Assembly (NCBI GenBank): GCA_937124525.1
Contig: CAKZLA010000451.1
Span: forward strand, 1-22,970
Reading direction: 5' to 3'
DNA length: 22,970 nt
Origin: an uncultured Desulfobacterium sp.
Lineage (GTDB): Bacteria; Desulfobacterota; Desulfobacteria; Desulfobacterales; Desulfobacteraceae
Position numbers and translations under genes: made by a program. Within the stretch, counting starts at the first letter, position 1; each line of letters opens with the position of its first letter. This document shows positions 15,115 through 22,970 of this stretch, in pieces. The notes beneath the pieces are model-generated. The model was not told the DNA's origin and ran no database searches. It saw only the letters and a list, made by a program, of their open reading frames with translations.

Positions 15115-15122
15115 ACCAGACC

Positions 15123-16229
15123 TTATTTAAGATAACCTTGGACCAGAATGTCATCATCAAACGGCACCATGTCAACCCGTTTCAGGGAAAAAGAATCTTT
15201 CATCAAGGCAGGTCCCCGTCCCCGGCACACGGGAATACCGTCATCTCCCCCCAATAGCTTGGGGGCCAGAAAAAACATAACTTTGTTCACCACCCCTGCT
15301 GCCAGGGCCGATCCAACCACGGTGCCACCGCCCTCAATGAGAAGACTCATGATATCCATCTCCCCAAGGGCTTCCATGACAGCAGTAAGATCCAGCCCCC
15401 CAGAACCGGGACACTGGGATACGGCCACCACAATGACACCAAGGTCTTCAAGTATTTTTCGTTTATGGGAAGGGGCATCTGGGGCGGTCATGACAATGGT
15501 GTCTGCATTGGAAGGCCCGGTGATAACAAGGGCATTGGGATCAATGGAGAGATGTGAGTCCAGGATAATTCGGCGGGGATCGCGGGTATTCATGCCCTCC
15601 ACCCGGGAGGTCAGGGAGGGATTATCTGCTTTCAGGGTACCCGATCCAATGAGAATGGCATCCACACAGTGGCGCAGGAGATGAACATGTGCCCGGGATT
15701 TTTCATTGGTGATCCAGCGGGAATCGCCGGTGCGGGTGGCAATGCGACCATCCAGGGTTGAAGCGCATTTGAGTATTACAAAGGGGTGTTTCTGATTTTT
15801 TACGTACCAGATAAAATCTTCAATCAGGGTTTCTCCGGCCCTTTGACACACCCCGGTTTCAACGGTAATGCCCTTTTCCCTTAAGAATTCAATCCCCCCT
15901 CCTTTAACAAAGGGGTTGGGGTCCACAACGGAGATAATCACCCGACGGATACCGGCATCAAGAATTTTACGGGTACACGGTGGAGTTTTGCCAAAATGGT
16001 TGCAGGGCTCCAGGGTCACATAAATCTCTGCCCCCTGGGCCTGATCCCCGGCGTTAGCAATGGCGTTGACCTCTGCATGGGCAAGACCAGGGCCTTTGTG
16101 CCACCCCTCTCCCACGATACGTCCATTTTTGACCACCACGGCCCCCACCATGGGATTGGGAGAGGTAAATCCCCGCCCCTTTTCAGCCAGGGCAATGGCC
16201 CGGGTCATATAGGCTTCTTTATTTTTCAA
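15123..16229 (-). CDS. ribD: Bifunctional diaminohydroxyphosphoribosylaminopyrimidine deaminase / reductase
   Basis: 368 residues, steps two and three of the riboflavin path. Residues 1-145 are the zinc deaminase: HAEVNAI and LEPCNHFGKTPPCTRKI. Residues about 146-368 are the NADPH reductase: ILKCASTLDGRIATRTGDSRW, LIGSGTLKADNPSLTSR, SLLIEGGGTV. The most likely start is a TTG at 16229, since its seven extra residues (LKNKEAY) match the usual family N-terminus before MTRAIALAEKG; the nearest ATG is 16208. The TTG overlaps the TGA of nrdR (TTGA), so translation is coupled. The gene ends before a 186-bp gap. Confidence 0.93.
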   Translation of the reverse strand: MKNKEAYMTRAIALAEKGRGFTSPNPMVGAVVVKNGRIVGEGWHKGPGLAHAEVNAIANAGDQAQGAEIYVTLEPCNHFGKTPPCTRKILDAGIRRVIISVVDPNPFVKGGGIEFLREKGITVETGVCQRAGETLIEDFIWYVKNQKHPFVILKCASTLDGRIATRTGDSRWITNEKSRAHVHLLRHCVDAILIGSGTLKADNPSLTSRVEGMNTRDPRRIILDSHLSIDPNALVITGPSNADTIVMTAPDAPSHKRKILEDLGVIVVAVSQCPGSGGLDLTAVMEALGEMDIMSLLIEGGGTVVGSALAAGVVNKVMFFLAPKLLGGDDGIPVCRGRGPALMKDSFSLKRVDMVPFDDDILVQGYLK

Positions 16230-16702
16230 TTCAGCTTGTCCGTTTTGTCCTTACCGGGAGTCAGGCGTTTTAATTCATTGATAAAGTCATCCACATCTTT
16301 GAATTCCCGGTACACCGAAGCAAACCTGACATAGGCCACATCATCCATGGCATGGAGACGTTTCATGATCTTTTCCCCCAATTCCCGGGAGGCCACCTCT
16401 TTTTCGTTGTTATCCCGCAGGTCCCGTTCAATGTCGTCAACCACCCCTTCTATCTGATCAATGGAGATGGTGCGTTTTTCACAGGCCTTTTGGATACCAG
16501 TCAAAATTTTACCCCGCACAAAGTTTTCCCGGCGCCCATCTTTTTTGATGATCATCACCGGAACATCCTCCACCTTTTCATAGGTGGTGAAACGGCGGTG
16601 ACACGCCTGGCACTCCCGACGTCGGCGAATCTCAAGTTCTGTTCGACTCAACCGGGAATCAATGACCCTGCTGTCCAATTTTCCACAATAGGGACACTTC
16701 AT
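16226..16702 (-). CDS. nrdR: Transcriptional repressor NrdR
   Basis: 158 residues. NrdR represses ribonucleotide reductase genes according to bound ATP/dATP. The zinc ribbon is complete: C3/C6 in MKCPYCGK and C31/C34 in CQACHRRFTTYE. The ATP-cone follows from about residue 49 (VMIIKKDGRRENFVRGKI to VRFASVYREF). It overlaps ribD by four bases, the widespread nrdR-ribD pairing. No NrdR box was recognised inside the window. The Shine-Dalgarno (AGGT) is weak. Confidence 0.95.
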   Translation of the reverse strand: MKCPYCGKLDSRVIDSRLSRTELEIRRRRECQACHRRFTTYEKVEDVPVMIIKKDGRRENFVRGKILTGIQKACEKRTISIDQIEGVVDDIERDLRDNNEKEVASRELGEKIMKRLHAMDDVAYVRFASVYREFKDVDDFINELKRLTPGKDKTDKLN

Positions 16703-16750
16703 TTCAGAACCTCACATTATTGTATGCCGGTGGTGTGGATGGCACACGTT

Positions 16751-17221
16751 TTAGTTTGTTGACAATTGAACCAGCTCAATTCCCGCCTGACTGAACATTT
16801 CAAGGGACATGGCATCATTGTAACCATGGCGGTAGTACACCATGACAATTCCTGCATTAATAATCATTTTCGAGCAGATTGAGCAGGGTTGATGGGTACA
16901 ATAAAGGGTGGCTTTCTTCACAGATATTCCGTGGTAGGCAGCCTGAATAATGGCATTCTGCTCGGCATGAACCCCACGGCATAACTCATGTTTTTCACCC
17001 GAGGGGACATTGAGCTTTGCCCGGAGGCACCCGGTCTGGTCACAGTGGGCAATACCAGAAGGTGCGCCATTGTAGCCACTGCACAAAATCCGCTTATCCT
17101 TAACCAGCACCGCCCCTACCCGCCGACGAACACAAGTGGCACGGGTGGATACGAGATCCGCAATGCCCATGAAATAGGCATGCCAGGAAGGCCGAGGTGT
17201 TATAAGCTCTTCCACGCTCAC
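16751..17221 (-). CDS. comEB: dCMP deaminase family protein
   Basis: 156 residues of the zinc cytidine/deoxycytidylate deaminase family, which turns dCMP into dUMP for thymidylate synthesis. The active site is VHAEQNAI (H85, E87) with PCSIC (C113, C116). An extra cysteine-rich stretch (C30, C60, C65, C81) between strand and active site is typical of ComEB-type dCMP deaminases and may bind a second zinc. The start is a GTG at 17221 that overlaps the glyA stop as GTGA. It sits next to nrdR, another nucleotide-supply gene. The dCMP assignment follows the family; activity on related substrates cannot be excluded. Confidence 0.9.
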   Translation of the reverse strand: MSVEELITPRPSWHAYFMGIADLVSTRATCVRRRVGAVLVKDKRILCSGYNGAPSGIAHCDQTGCLRAKLNVPSGEKHELCRGVHAEQNAIIQAAYHGISVKKATLYCTHQPCSICSKMIINAGIVMVYYRHGYNDAMSLEMFSQAGIELVQLSTN

Positions 17222-18450
17222 CGATCTTTATACAGGGGAAATTGCTGGCACAATTCCAGCACCCTGGGTTTAACGGTCTGGGGGTCCACCTGTCCGTCAA
17301 GCACATCGCAGATACACTGGGCCACGGTTTTCATTTCTTCTTTTCCCATGCCCCGGGAGGTAAGCAAGGGCGTCCCTATGCGAACGCCACTTGTGATCAT
17401 GGGACCTCTGGGGTCATTGGGGATGGCGTTCTTATTCACGGTGATGCCAGCAATTCCCAGCTTGTTTTCCGCATCTTTTCCGGAAATATTTTTATTGGTT
17501 AGATCCACCAGCATGAGATGATTATCCGTTCCACCGGACACCAGTTGAACATTGTGCGCCATCAATGTCTCGGACAGGACCGCAGCATTTTCCACCACCT
17601 TCTGCTGATAGACCTTAAAAGTCGGATCAAGGGCCTCTTTAAAGGCCACGGCCTTGGCTGCGATGATGTGCATCAAGGGACCTCCCTGGATACCAGGGAA
17701 AATCTGGCTGTTAATTTTGGCTCCCAAAGCCTCACGGCAAAGGATTAAGCCCCCCCGGGGACCCCTCAGGGTTTTGTGGGTGGTGGAGGTGACCACATCG
17801 GCAAAGGGCACAGGCGAAGGGTGCAACCCGACTGCCACAAGGCCAGCAATGTGGGCCATGTCCACCATGAACAGGGCATTGTGATCCGCAGCAATCTGGG
17901 CAAATCCTTTAAAATCAAGAATCCTGGGATAGGCACTGGCACCTGCCACAATCAGGCGGGGCTTGTGTTTTGCTGCAAGGGCTTCCACCTCATTGAGATC
18001 AATGCGCTGGGTGGTGGCGGAGAGTCCGTAATGAACGAAATTAAACAACCGCCCGGAAAAACTCACCGGGCTGCCATGGGTCAGATGTCCACCATGGGAA
18101 AGATCCATGGCCAGAACCGTGTCACCGGGGTTGAGCAGTGCAAAATAAGCCGCCATATTAGCCCCGGAACCGGAGTGGGGCTGGACATTGGCATGCTCTG
18201 CACCAAAAAGGGATTTAGCTCGATCAATGGCAAGGGCCTCGGCCCTGTCAACATTTACACACCCGCCATAATATCTTTTTGCCGGATAACCTTCGGCATA
18301 TTTATTGGTCAGAACAGATCCCTGGGCTTCCATGACAGCACGACTTGCAGTGTTTTCTGAAGCAATGAGCTCCAGTCCCTGCTCTTGACGCAACAGTTCA
18401 TCTGCTATTATCCCGGCCACATCGGAATCAACCGCTTCAATGCAGGACAT
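17218..18450 (-). CDS. glyA: Serine hydroxymethyltransferase
   Basis: 410 residues. A PLP enzyme that converts serine and tetrahydrofolate to glycine and methylene-tetrahydrofolate. [16 protein letters not shown] carries the PLP lysine; other family segments are [29 protein letters not shown] and [13 protein letters not shown] [12 protein letters not shown]. Length is standard. GGAGAG stands 7 bases before the ATG. It lies between rpiB and the dCMP deaminase, a supply of one-carbon units next to a thymidylate-path enzyme. Confidence 0.97.
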   Translation of the reverse strand: MSCIEAVDSDVAGIIADELLRQEQGLELIASENTASRAVMEAQGSVLTNKYAEGYPAKRYYGGCVNVDRAEALAIDRAKSLFGAEHANVQPHSGSGANMAAYFALLNPGDTVLAMDLSHGGHLTHGSPVSFSGRLFNFVHYGLSATTQRIDLNEVEALAAKHKPRLIVAGASAYPRILDFKGFAQIAADHNALFMVDMAHIAGLVAVGLHPSPVPFADVVTSTTHKTLRGPRGGLILCREALGAKINSQIFPGIQGGPLMHIIAAKAVAFKEALDPTFKVYQQKVVENAAVLSETLMAHNVQLVSGGTDNHLMLVDLTNKNISGKDAENKLGIAGITVNKNAIPNDPRGPMITSGVRIGTPLLTSRGMGKEEMKTVAQCICDVLDGQVDPQTVKPRVLELCQQFPLYKDR

Positions 18451-18522
18451 CGTTAACTCTCCATTTCTTCACAAATTTTCATATTTAAATTTTACCGCAA
18501 CTTTATCAATTTGCCTATGTCC

Positions 18523-18990
18523 TTAGAAGGTCATGATTCTATCCAGATGCCGTCCCCCTTCAAAGGAGGTTTCAAGCCATTCCCGAACCAATTCACAGGC
18601 AAGAACATCCCCCACCAACCGGCCTCCCATCACAAGGATATTGGAGTCATTGTGGCAGCGGCTCATGCGCACAGAAAAAATATCACTGCAAAGGGCTGCC
18701 CTGACGTTGGGAAATCGATTGGCCACCATGGACATGCCAAGGCCGGTGCCACACAGCAGGATACCCCGGGTATAGGTGTTATCCGATATGGCCTGGGCCA
18801 CTTTTTTCCCAACGTCTGCATAATTCATGGAGGTTTCATCATGGGTACCGGCATCCTCAACCTCCAGGCCCAGCTCCCCGAGAAATTTTTTCAACTTCTC
18901 TTTGAGCTCAAATGCGGCGTGGTCGCTGCCAATAATGATAACATCTTTTTTATCACCCTTTTGCAGGGAAGTGTTATCTGCGGCACTCAT
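18523..18990 (-). CDS. rpiB: Ribose-5-phosphate isomerase B
   Basis: 155 residues. It interconverts ribose 5-phosphate and ribulose 5-phosphate; the latter feeds RibB. Visible are [16 protein letters not shown] (18-33) with the family's SDHAG-like turn, [18 protein letters not shown] with the active-site cysteine and the phosphate-binding GTG, and [17 protein letters not shown]. The N-terminus is about 15 residues longer than usual ([15 protein letters not shown]), because the ATG overlaps the acpP stop (ATGA). This suggests coupling fixed the start. Confidence 0.94.
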   Translation of the reverse strand: MSAADNTSLQKGDKKDVIIIGSDHAAFELKEKLKKFLGELGLEVEDAGTHDETSMNYADVGKKVAQAISDNTYTRGILLCGTGLGMSMVANRFPNVRAALCSDIFSVRMSRCHNDSNILVMGGRLVGDVLACELVREWLETSFEGGRHLDRIMTF

Positions 18991-19220
18991 GATTTTCCCT
19001 CAACATAGGCTACAATATCCTGTACTGTCAGCATCTTTTCAGCATCATCATCATCAATTTCCATGTCAAAGGCTTCTTCCATGGACATGATCAGCTCAAC
19101 CAGAGCCAGGGAGTCGGCACCAAGATCGTCCACAAGAGATGCTTCAGAAACCACATCTTCAAGGTCAATGCCGGAAAGTTTTTCTGCGATTATCTTTTTT
19201 ACTTTTATTGCAACACTCAT
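18987..19220 (-). CDS. acpP: Acyl carrier protein
   Basis: 77 residues, acidic, four-helix. [18 protein letters not shown] carries the serine that receives the 4'-phosphopantetheine arm. The start is the ATG at 19220 ([11 protein letters not shown]), with GGAGAG 11 bases upstream; an earlier in-frame ATG would add an unlikely 17-residue leader. It follows rpmF and overlaps rpiB. In many relatives plsX, fabH, fabD, fabG and fabF surround this gene; none is here. Confidence 0.95.
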   Translation of the reverse strand: MSVAIKVKKIIAEKLSGIDLEDVVSEASLVDDLGADSLALVELIMSMEEAFDMEIDDDDAEKMLTVQDIVAYVEGKS

Positions 19221-19282
19221 GGGGTCAGGGCCCTCTCCTTTTTCCTGGGGGTGGTGAAAAAACGACAACAACGAACCTCGAA

Positions 19283-19468
19283 TTACTCTTCAGCCGCAAC
19301 AGCCTTCACATTTTTGCCTTTGTAAGCACCACACTCAGGGCATGCTGCATGGGGAAGTTTGGCTTCCTGGCATTCGGGGCACACTGAAATGGTGGGAACC
19401 GCCACTTTCTGGTGGGTACGTCTTTTCCGACCTCGACTCTTGGATGATTTTTGCTTGGGGACTGCCAT
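19283..19468 (-). CDS. rpmF: 50S ribosomal protein L32
   Basis: 61 residues, basic, start [17 protein letters not shown] typical of L32. Two cysteine pairs, CPEC (30-33) and CPEC (43-46), form the zinc ribbon of the zinc-dependent (C+) version, so no zinc-starvation paralogue is implied. GGAGAA stands 6 bases before the ATG. It is the first gene of the long minus-strand series, 62 bases before acpP, and is divergent from gltX. Confidence 0.96.
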   Translation of the reverse strand: MAVPKQKSSKSRGRKRRTHQKVAVPTISVCPECQEAKLPHAACPECGAYKGKNVKAVAAEE

Positions 19469-19654
19469 GTTGTATTCTCCTAACTATCTAATTTGTCTAA
19501 AAATTCATATAATATACCATTGTCATAGTAAACAAAAATATTTAAATCAAATCCATTGAATTGTCAAGGAAATAATCATTTTCCTTGATTCCAACTTGCC
19601 CAAAGCCCCCCTGTTGTGATAGGAAAATGCGGCGTGGACATACGCATGGTTCAG

Positions 19655-19702
19655 ATTTAAAAAACAACAGACATGTCGGCCCACCGACACAACAAATAAG
19701 GA
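19655..19702 (+). repeat. Partial dispersed repeat, locus E, upstream of gltX
   Basis: ACAACAG, GTCGG and ACAAATAA-like segments occur in the same order as in the hairpin loop region of locus B (7220-7240). The reverse strand shares 13 bases, GTTGTGTCGGTGG, with locus C unit 2. A tight hairpin TGTCGG/CCGACA (19674-19689) lies here, 23 bases before the gltX ATG and so within reach of its leader. Confidence 0.4.
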
Positions 19703-19712
19703 CGGAGACACA

Positions 19713-21119
19713 ATGGACACCACCATCACACGCTTTCCCCCCAGCCCCACGGGCTATCTGCATATCGGCGGGGCACGCACGGCCCTTTTCAACTGGCTCT
19801 ACACCCGGAAAACCGGCGGTAAATTTGTCTTGAGAATCGAAGACACCGACCAGGCCCGCTCCACCAAAGAATCGGTGGATGCCATCTTTGAATCCCTTGA
19901 ATGGCTGGGCATTGACTGGGACGAAGGCCCCTTTTTCCAGACCCAGCGTTATGATATTTATAAGGAATACATCCAGAAACTTGTGGATTCCGGCCATGCC
20001 TATTATTGCAGCTGTACCTCCCAGGAGGTGGATGCCATGAGAGACGAGGCAAGGGCTGCTGGGAAAAAGCCCATGTACAACGGAAAATGCCGGGAAAAAA
20101 ATCTCACCCCCGGTCCCGGAATGGTGGTGCGAATCAAGGCCCCCACGGCCGGCGCCACCGTTGTGGAAGACGTTGTAAAAGGCAACACGGCTTTTCCCAA
20201 CAGTGAACTGGATGATTTTATCATCCAGAGAAGTGACGGAAGCCCCATGTACAATCTGGCTGTGGTGGTGGATGACCTCACCATGGGCATCAACACCATC
20301 ATCCGGGGAGATGACCATCTGGTGAATACCCCCAAGCAGATCCTGCTGTACAAGGCATTGGGTGCAAAACTGCCCCTGTTTGCCCATGTGCCCATGGTGC
20401 TGGGATCGGACAAAGCCCGCCTGAGCAAACGCCACGGTGCCATGTCCGTCAGTGAATACCGGGACATGGGATTCCTGCCCGATGCCATGCTCAACTATCT
20501 GGTGAGATTGGGATGGTCCTTTGGGGACCAGGAATTTTTTACCCGGGAAGATCTCATTGAAAAATTTTCCCTGGACCACATTGGCAAATCACCATCCATG
20601 TTTGACATGGATAAGCTCACCGCCCTCAATGCCAAGCACATCCAGGCCAAAAAACCCTCAGAACTGGCACCACTTTTAATCCCATTCCTTGGGAAACATG
20701 GGCTCACAGTACCTGAAGACCAAGCCCTTGAGCTGGCCATTGAAACCCTCCAGCCCCGGAGCAAAACCTTGGTGGAAATGGCTGAAAGTGCAGTATTTTA
20801 TTTTAAAGAAGATATTGTGCTCGAAGAGAAAGCCGCCAAAAAATTCCTAAAAAAGGGGACCCTGCCCACACTGGAACTAACGGCCCAGTACATGGAAGCC
20901 CTGGATGAGTTCACGCAAAAGAACCTTGAAGATGCATTAAAAAAGGTCATGGAAGAGACGGAACTCAAATTTGGAAAAATTGCCCAGCCCCTGCGGGTGG
21001 CCCTCACCGGCACCACCGTCAGCCCGGGAATTTTTGAGATGATCCTGGCCCTGGGTAAAGAAAAAACCATCACACGGATTAAAAAAGCCACGGAACACGT
21101 TCAGTCACTGCCCGAATAA
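19713..21119 (+). CDS. gltX: Glutamyl-tRNA synthetase
   Basis: 468 residues, class I synthetase that charges tRNA-Glu (and possibly tRNA-Gln). The nucleotide motifs are FPPSPTGYLHIGGARTALFN (HIGH-type, 7-26) and KARLSKRHGAMS (KMSKS-type). YYCSCTS with a later C in YNGKCRE gives a zinc-like cysteine set in the acceptor-binding region. The C-terminal helical anticodon-binding part is complete. GGAG stands 6 bases before the ATG. It is transcribed alone and its last 15 bases overlap the end of the convergent AmmeMemoRadiSam protein B gene. Whether it is discriminating or not depends on a GatCAB set elsewhere. Confidence 0.96.
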   Translation: MDTTITRFPPSPTGYLHIGGARTALFNWLYTRKTGGKFVLRIEDTDQARSTKESVDAIFESLEWLGIDWDEGPFFQTQRYDIYKEYIQKLVDSGHAYYCSCTSQEVDAMRDEARAAGKKPMYNGKCREKNLTPGPGMVVRIKAPTAGATVVEDVVKGNTAFPNSELDDFIIQRSDGSPMYNLAVVVDDLTMGINTIIRGDDHLVNTPKQILLYKALGAKLPLFAHVPMVLGSDKARLSKRHGAMSVSEYRDMGFLPDAMLNYLVRLGWSFGDQEFFTREDLIEKFSLDHIGKSPSMFDMDKLTALNAKHIQAKKPSELAPLLIPFLGKHGLTVPEDQALELAIETLQPRSKTLVEMAESAVFYFKEDIVLEEKAAKKFLKKGTLPTLELTAQYMEALDEFTQKNLEDALKKVMEETELKFGKIAQPLRVALTGTTVSPGIFEMILALGKEKTITRIKKATEHVQSLPE

Positions 21120-21953
21120 CACCCCGGTGTACCCCACAAAGCTGTTGCCAGGGCTTTTATCAAAACTGGTGGCGTAGTCCAGGGCCATGCCCTTGACTGC
21201 GCCCATGGCCCTGGCCGTGGCCACAGTGGCTGCCACGGCCCCGGCACAGCACATGTTCCGGCGTTGCCGCCCCTGGTAAAGGATCTGATCTCCATCCATG
21301 GACAAAATGGCATCCAAAGCCATGGCATCATTTTCTTTTTCCATCCACTCCAGTGCCCCGGGGCCGCTACCAGCCGGTGTGAATCCAAAATTCTCGCCAT
21401 AATGGGTCAAATCCGTGGAGCCAATCACCACTATATTAAGACCCATTTCACCGGCGACCTCCACGGCAGATACTCCCATTTGACTTGCCACGGGCGAAGG
21501 CGGTACTCCCACGGGCACTATGGCGGCATTGGGGAAAAAATATTTCACCAACGGCAACTGAACCTCAATGGTGTTATCTCCGGGAAAGGTGTGGGGGGTG
21601 TCCTGCTCAAATGCCACTTTTTTTGACAATGCCTGAACATAGGGTTCATGGACATCAAGGGGCCCCAGGGGGGTTTCCCATCCCCCCTGGGCCAGGATGC
21701 GGGGGGCCTCACTCCCATGCATGTGCATGCCAAAAATAAGAACCAGATCTGGAGCGTTGCGTTTGCCCAGGGCCGCCATCACCCCACAGGCAATGCTTCC
21801 TGAAAAAAACCACCCGGCATGGGGGACAATGCCGCATAAAAACACCCCTTCGGGAAGCGTTGTAGAGTTAACAAACGCTTCAATTTCCCGCTGACACTCT
21901 CTGGCATCAAACGGATACCACGAACCTGCAAACTGTGCTTTTTTTCGCGTCAT
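21105..21953 (-). CDS. amrB: AmmeMemoRadiSam system protein B (MEMO1 family)
   Basis: 282 residues of the Memo-like family, an extradiol-dioxygenase-like fold. Metal or active-site residues of the family are present: PHAGWFFSG (H45), GMHMHG (H77/H79), GSTDLTHYG (H184) and the conserved cysteine in MCCAGAV (235/236). In many anaerobes it is coded with an AMMECR1 protein and a radical SAM protein; neither is adjacent here. AGGAGG precedes the ATG by 6 bases. It follows hypB by 75 bases, and its 3' end overlaps gltX. The biochemical role of the bacterial family is not settled. Confidence 0.88.
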   Translation of the reverse strand: MTRKKAQFAGSWYPFDARECQREIEAFVNSTTLPEGVFLCGIVPHAGWFFSGSIACGVMAALGKRNAPDLVLIFGMHMHGSEAPRILAQGGWETPLGPLDVHEPYVQALSKKVAFEQDTPHTFPGDNTIEVQLPLVKYFFPNAAIVPVGVPPSPVASQMGVSAVEVAGEMGLNIVVIGSTDLTHYGENFGFTPAGSGPGALEWMEKENDAMALDAILSMDGDQILYQGRQRRNMCCAGAVAATVATARAMGAVKGMALDYATSFDKSPGNSFVGYTGVLFGQ

Positions 21954-22028
21954 AAAAATCCTCCTGGAAAAAATGGGAATGCGCCTGACTGGGGTGAAGT
22001 CCGGTCCCCTAATTTTTTCAATAGCCTT

Positions 22029-22694
22029 TCAATGGCCTTTTTTCGCCACCGAATCTTTAAGCCATTGCACCCAAGGTTCCATCCCCTCTTCGGTTTTGGC
22101 GGACAACTCAAACACCGGCAAGCCCGGATGGACCTTTTTCATATTATCCACCGCCTCTCTGGCATCAAAATCCAGATAGGGCAAGAGATCAATCTTATTT
22201 AAAATGGCAATGTCTGCCACCTGGAACATCAGGGGGTATTTCAGGGGTTTATCTTCCCCTTCGGTGACGCTGAGCACAACGGCCTTGGCATTTTCACCAA
22301 TGTCAAACTCCGCAGGGCATACCAGATTACCGATGTTTTCAACAATAAGAAGATCCAGAGCTGCCAGGTCCAGGGTAAGGGCCGATTTTTCAATGAGATG
22401 GGCCGCCAGATGACAGTCCCCACCAAATTCATCGGTGTTGATCTGTACCACTGCTGCCCCTGTGGTTTCCAGGCGATCGGCATCATTCCGGGTGCATATA
22501 TCCCCCACAATTACCCCAGTGGCCACCTCCGGCATGAGACGTCGCAGTGTCTTACAAAGGGTTTCGGTTTTTCCGGAACCCGGGGAACTCATCATGTTCA
22601 GGACAAACACCCCTTTTTCCTTGAACAACCGTCTGTTTTTATCTGCCATACTTTCGTTGGCTTCCAGTACCCGTTTTTGAATATTAATTTCCAT
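22029..22694 (-). CDS. hypB: Hydrogenase nickel-incorporation GTPase HypB
   Basis: 221 residues of the SIMIBI GTPase group. HypB uses GTP to help deliver nickel to [NiFe] hydrogenase, and sometimes to other nickel enzymes. Motifs: P-loop SSPGSGKT (36-43), GDICTRNDA (64-72), the nickel/zinc site C94-H95 in GGDCHLA with C126 in NLVCPAEF, and NKIDL (166-170). The N-terminal CxxCGC motif and any histidine-rich nickel-storage tail are absent, so this is the short form. No hypA or hydrogenase gene follows; the neighbour is the Memo-family gene. Confidence 0.93.
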   Translation of the reverse strand: MEINIQKRVLEANESMADKNRRLFKEKGVFVLNMMSSPGSGKTETLCKTLRRLMPEVATGVIVGDICTRNDADRLETTGAAVVQINTDEFGGDCHLAAHLIEKSALTLDLAALDLLIVENIGNLVCPAEFDIGENAKAVVLSVTEGEDKPLKYPLMFQVADIAILNKIDLLPYLDFDAREAVDNMKKVHPGLPVFELSAKTEEGMEPWVQWLKDSVAKKGH

Positions 22695-22710
22695 AAATCA
22701 AAGTTAGTTT

Positions 22711-22738
22711 ATTTTAATAAAGTTCGCAAATATGACAA
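22711..22738 (-). promoter_or_regulatory. Candidate sigma-70 promoter of hypB
   Basis: On the minus strand TTGTCA (-35, 22738-22733) and TAAAAT (-10, 22716-22711) are 16 bases apart, 16 bases before the hypB ATG. The leader would be very short and shows no strong Shine-Dalgarno. This is plausible but not unique in AT-rich DNA. Confidence 0.35.
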
Positions 22739-22970
22739 AATGTTTTGGATCGGTTGCTCTAGGGTAAAGAAAAGAATGCTCTTCAAAAACCGAGTATTTG
22801 ATATGGTATTAAATGGAAGAGTTAAGTTTAATTCGTGATTGATGGTTTTTGTAATGTTCACTATACTTTTTTGTTGAGTGCCGTCGAACTGATTGGAATT
22901 TCAGAATGGTTGATTCTTTATATATCTATTTCAGCAGACTTAACTTGGGTAGTTTTGCGGTTAATTTGTA
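22739..22970. other. AT-rich end of window without a visible gene
   Basis: No ORF with a family pattern, no tRNA and no clear hairpin-plus-T terminator is seen. Base composition is clearly more AT-rich than the coding parts. Confidence 0.5.

Noticed and set aside
14043..15122. FMN riboswitch in the rib gene gaps
   Set aside because: I looked for the conserved blocks of the RFN element on the minus strand in 14043-14276 and 14937-15122 and did not find them.
19542..20579. 345-codon open frame on the minus strand opposite gltX
   Set aside because: It is antisense to gltX, with glycine/histidine-rich sequence of no family and no start signal.
1..22970. tRNA, rRNA, CRISPR arrays, insertion sequences, defence or phage genes
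   Set aside because: No cloverleaf pattern, regular repeat-spacer array, transposase or integrase motif was seen on either strand.

Overview
The window looks like chromosomal DNA of a sulfate-reducing member of the Desulfobacterota, probably Desulfobacterales. The reasons are a dissimilatory-type sulfate adenylyltransferase (sat), a probable selenoprotein, a DUF134 regulator, an AmmeMemoRadiSam protein B and HypB. The genus assignment is an inference. No tRNA, rRNA, CRISPR array, integrase or intact transposase was seen.

Layout. 1-126 (-): start of a crotonase-family gene. 127-764: a long divergent gap holding a palindrome and a two-unit dispersed repeat. 765-3784 (+): a two-gene operon of a hydantoinase/oxoprolinase-type ATPase and a histone-deacetylase-fold amidohydrolase with an added C-terminal zinc ribbon. 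3973-4878 (+): an EpmA/GenX-type lysyltransferase. 4996-5412 (-): DUF134 regulator. 5724-7001 (-): sat, with a good terminator behind it and a 25-bp palindrome in front. 7282-8624 (-): HAD phosphatase coupled to an exported DUF1573 protein whose reading frame crosses an in-frame TGA. 8803-11793 (-): fused PabB-PabC and a metallo-beta-lactamase-fold hydrolase. 11893-19468 (-): a housekeeping series, in transcription order rpmF, acpP, rpiB, glyA, dCMP deaminase, nrdR, ribD, ribE, ribBA, ribH, nusB. 19713-21119 (+): gltX. 21105-22694 (-): hypB, then AmmeMemoRadiSam protein B.

How the genes work together. The long minus-strand series joins one-carbon and folate metabolism (glyA, pabBC), the complete set of core riboflavin enzymes (ribD, ribE, ribBA, ribH), nucleotide control (nrdR, dCMP deaminase), acyl carrier protein, L32 and NusB. 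Many junctions are stop/start overlaps (ATGA, GTGA, TTGA), which points to translational coupling. The gaps that interrupt the series hold copies of a structured dispersed repeat.

The most interesting point is the DUF1573 gene at 7917-8624. Its TGA falls exactly on the first cysteine of the family's Cys-Gly-Cys-Thr motif, the frame stays open for 159 codons beyond it, and a hairpin with a G-rich loop lies downstream. I read it as selenocysteine (a UGC motif) in a secreted protein. The second point of interest is a family of modular hairpin repeats at four or five gaps, with one stem that changes in a compensatory way between copies.
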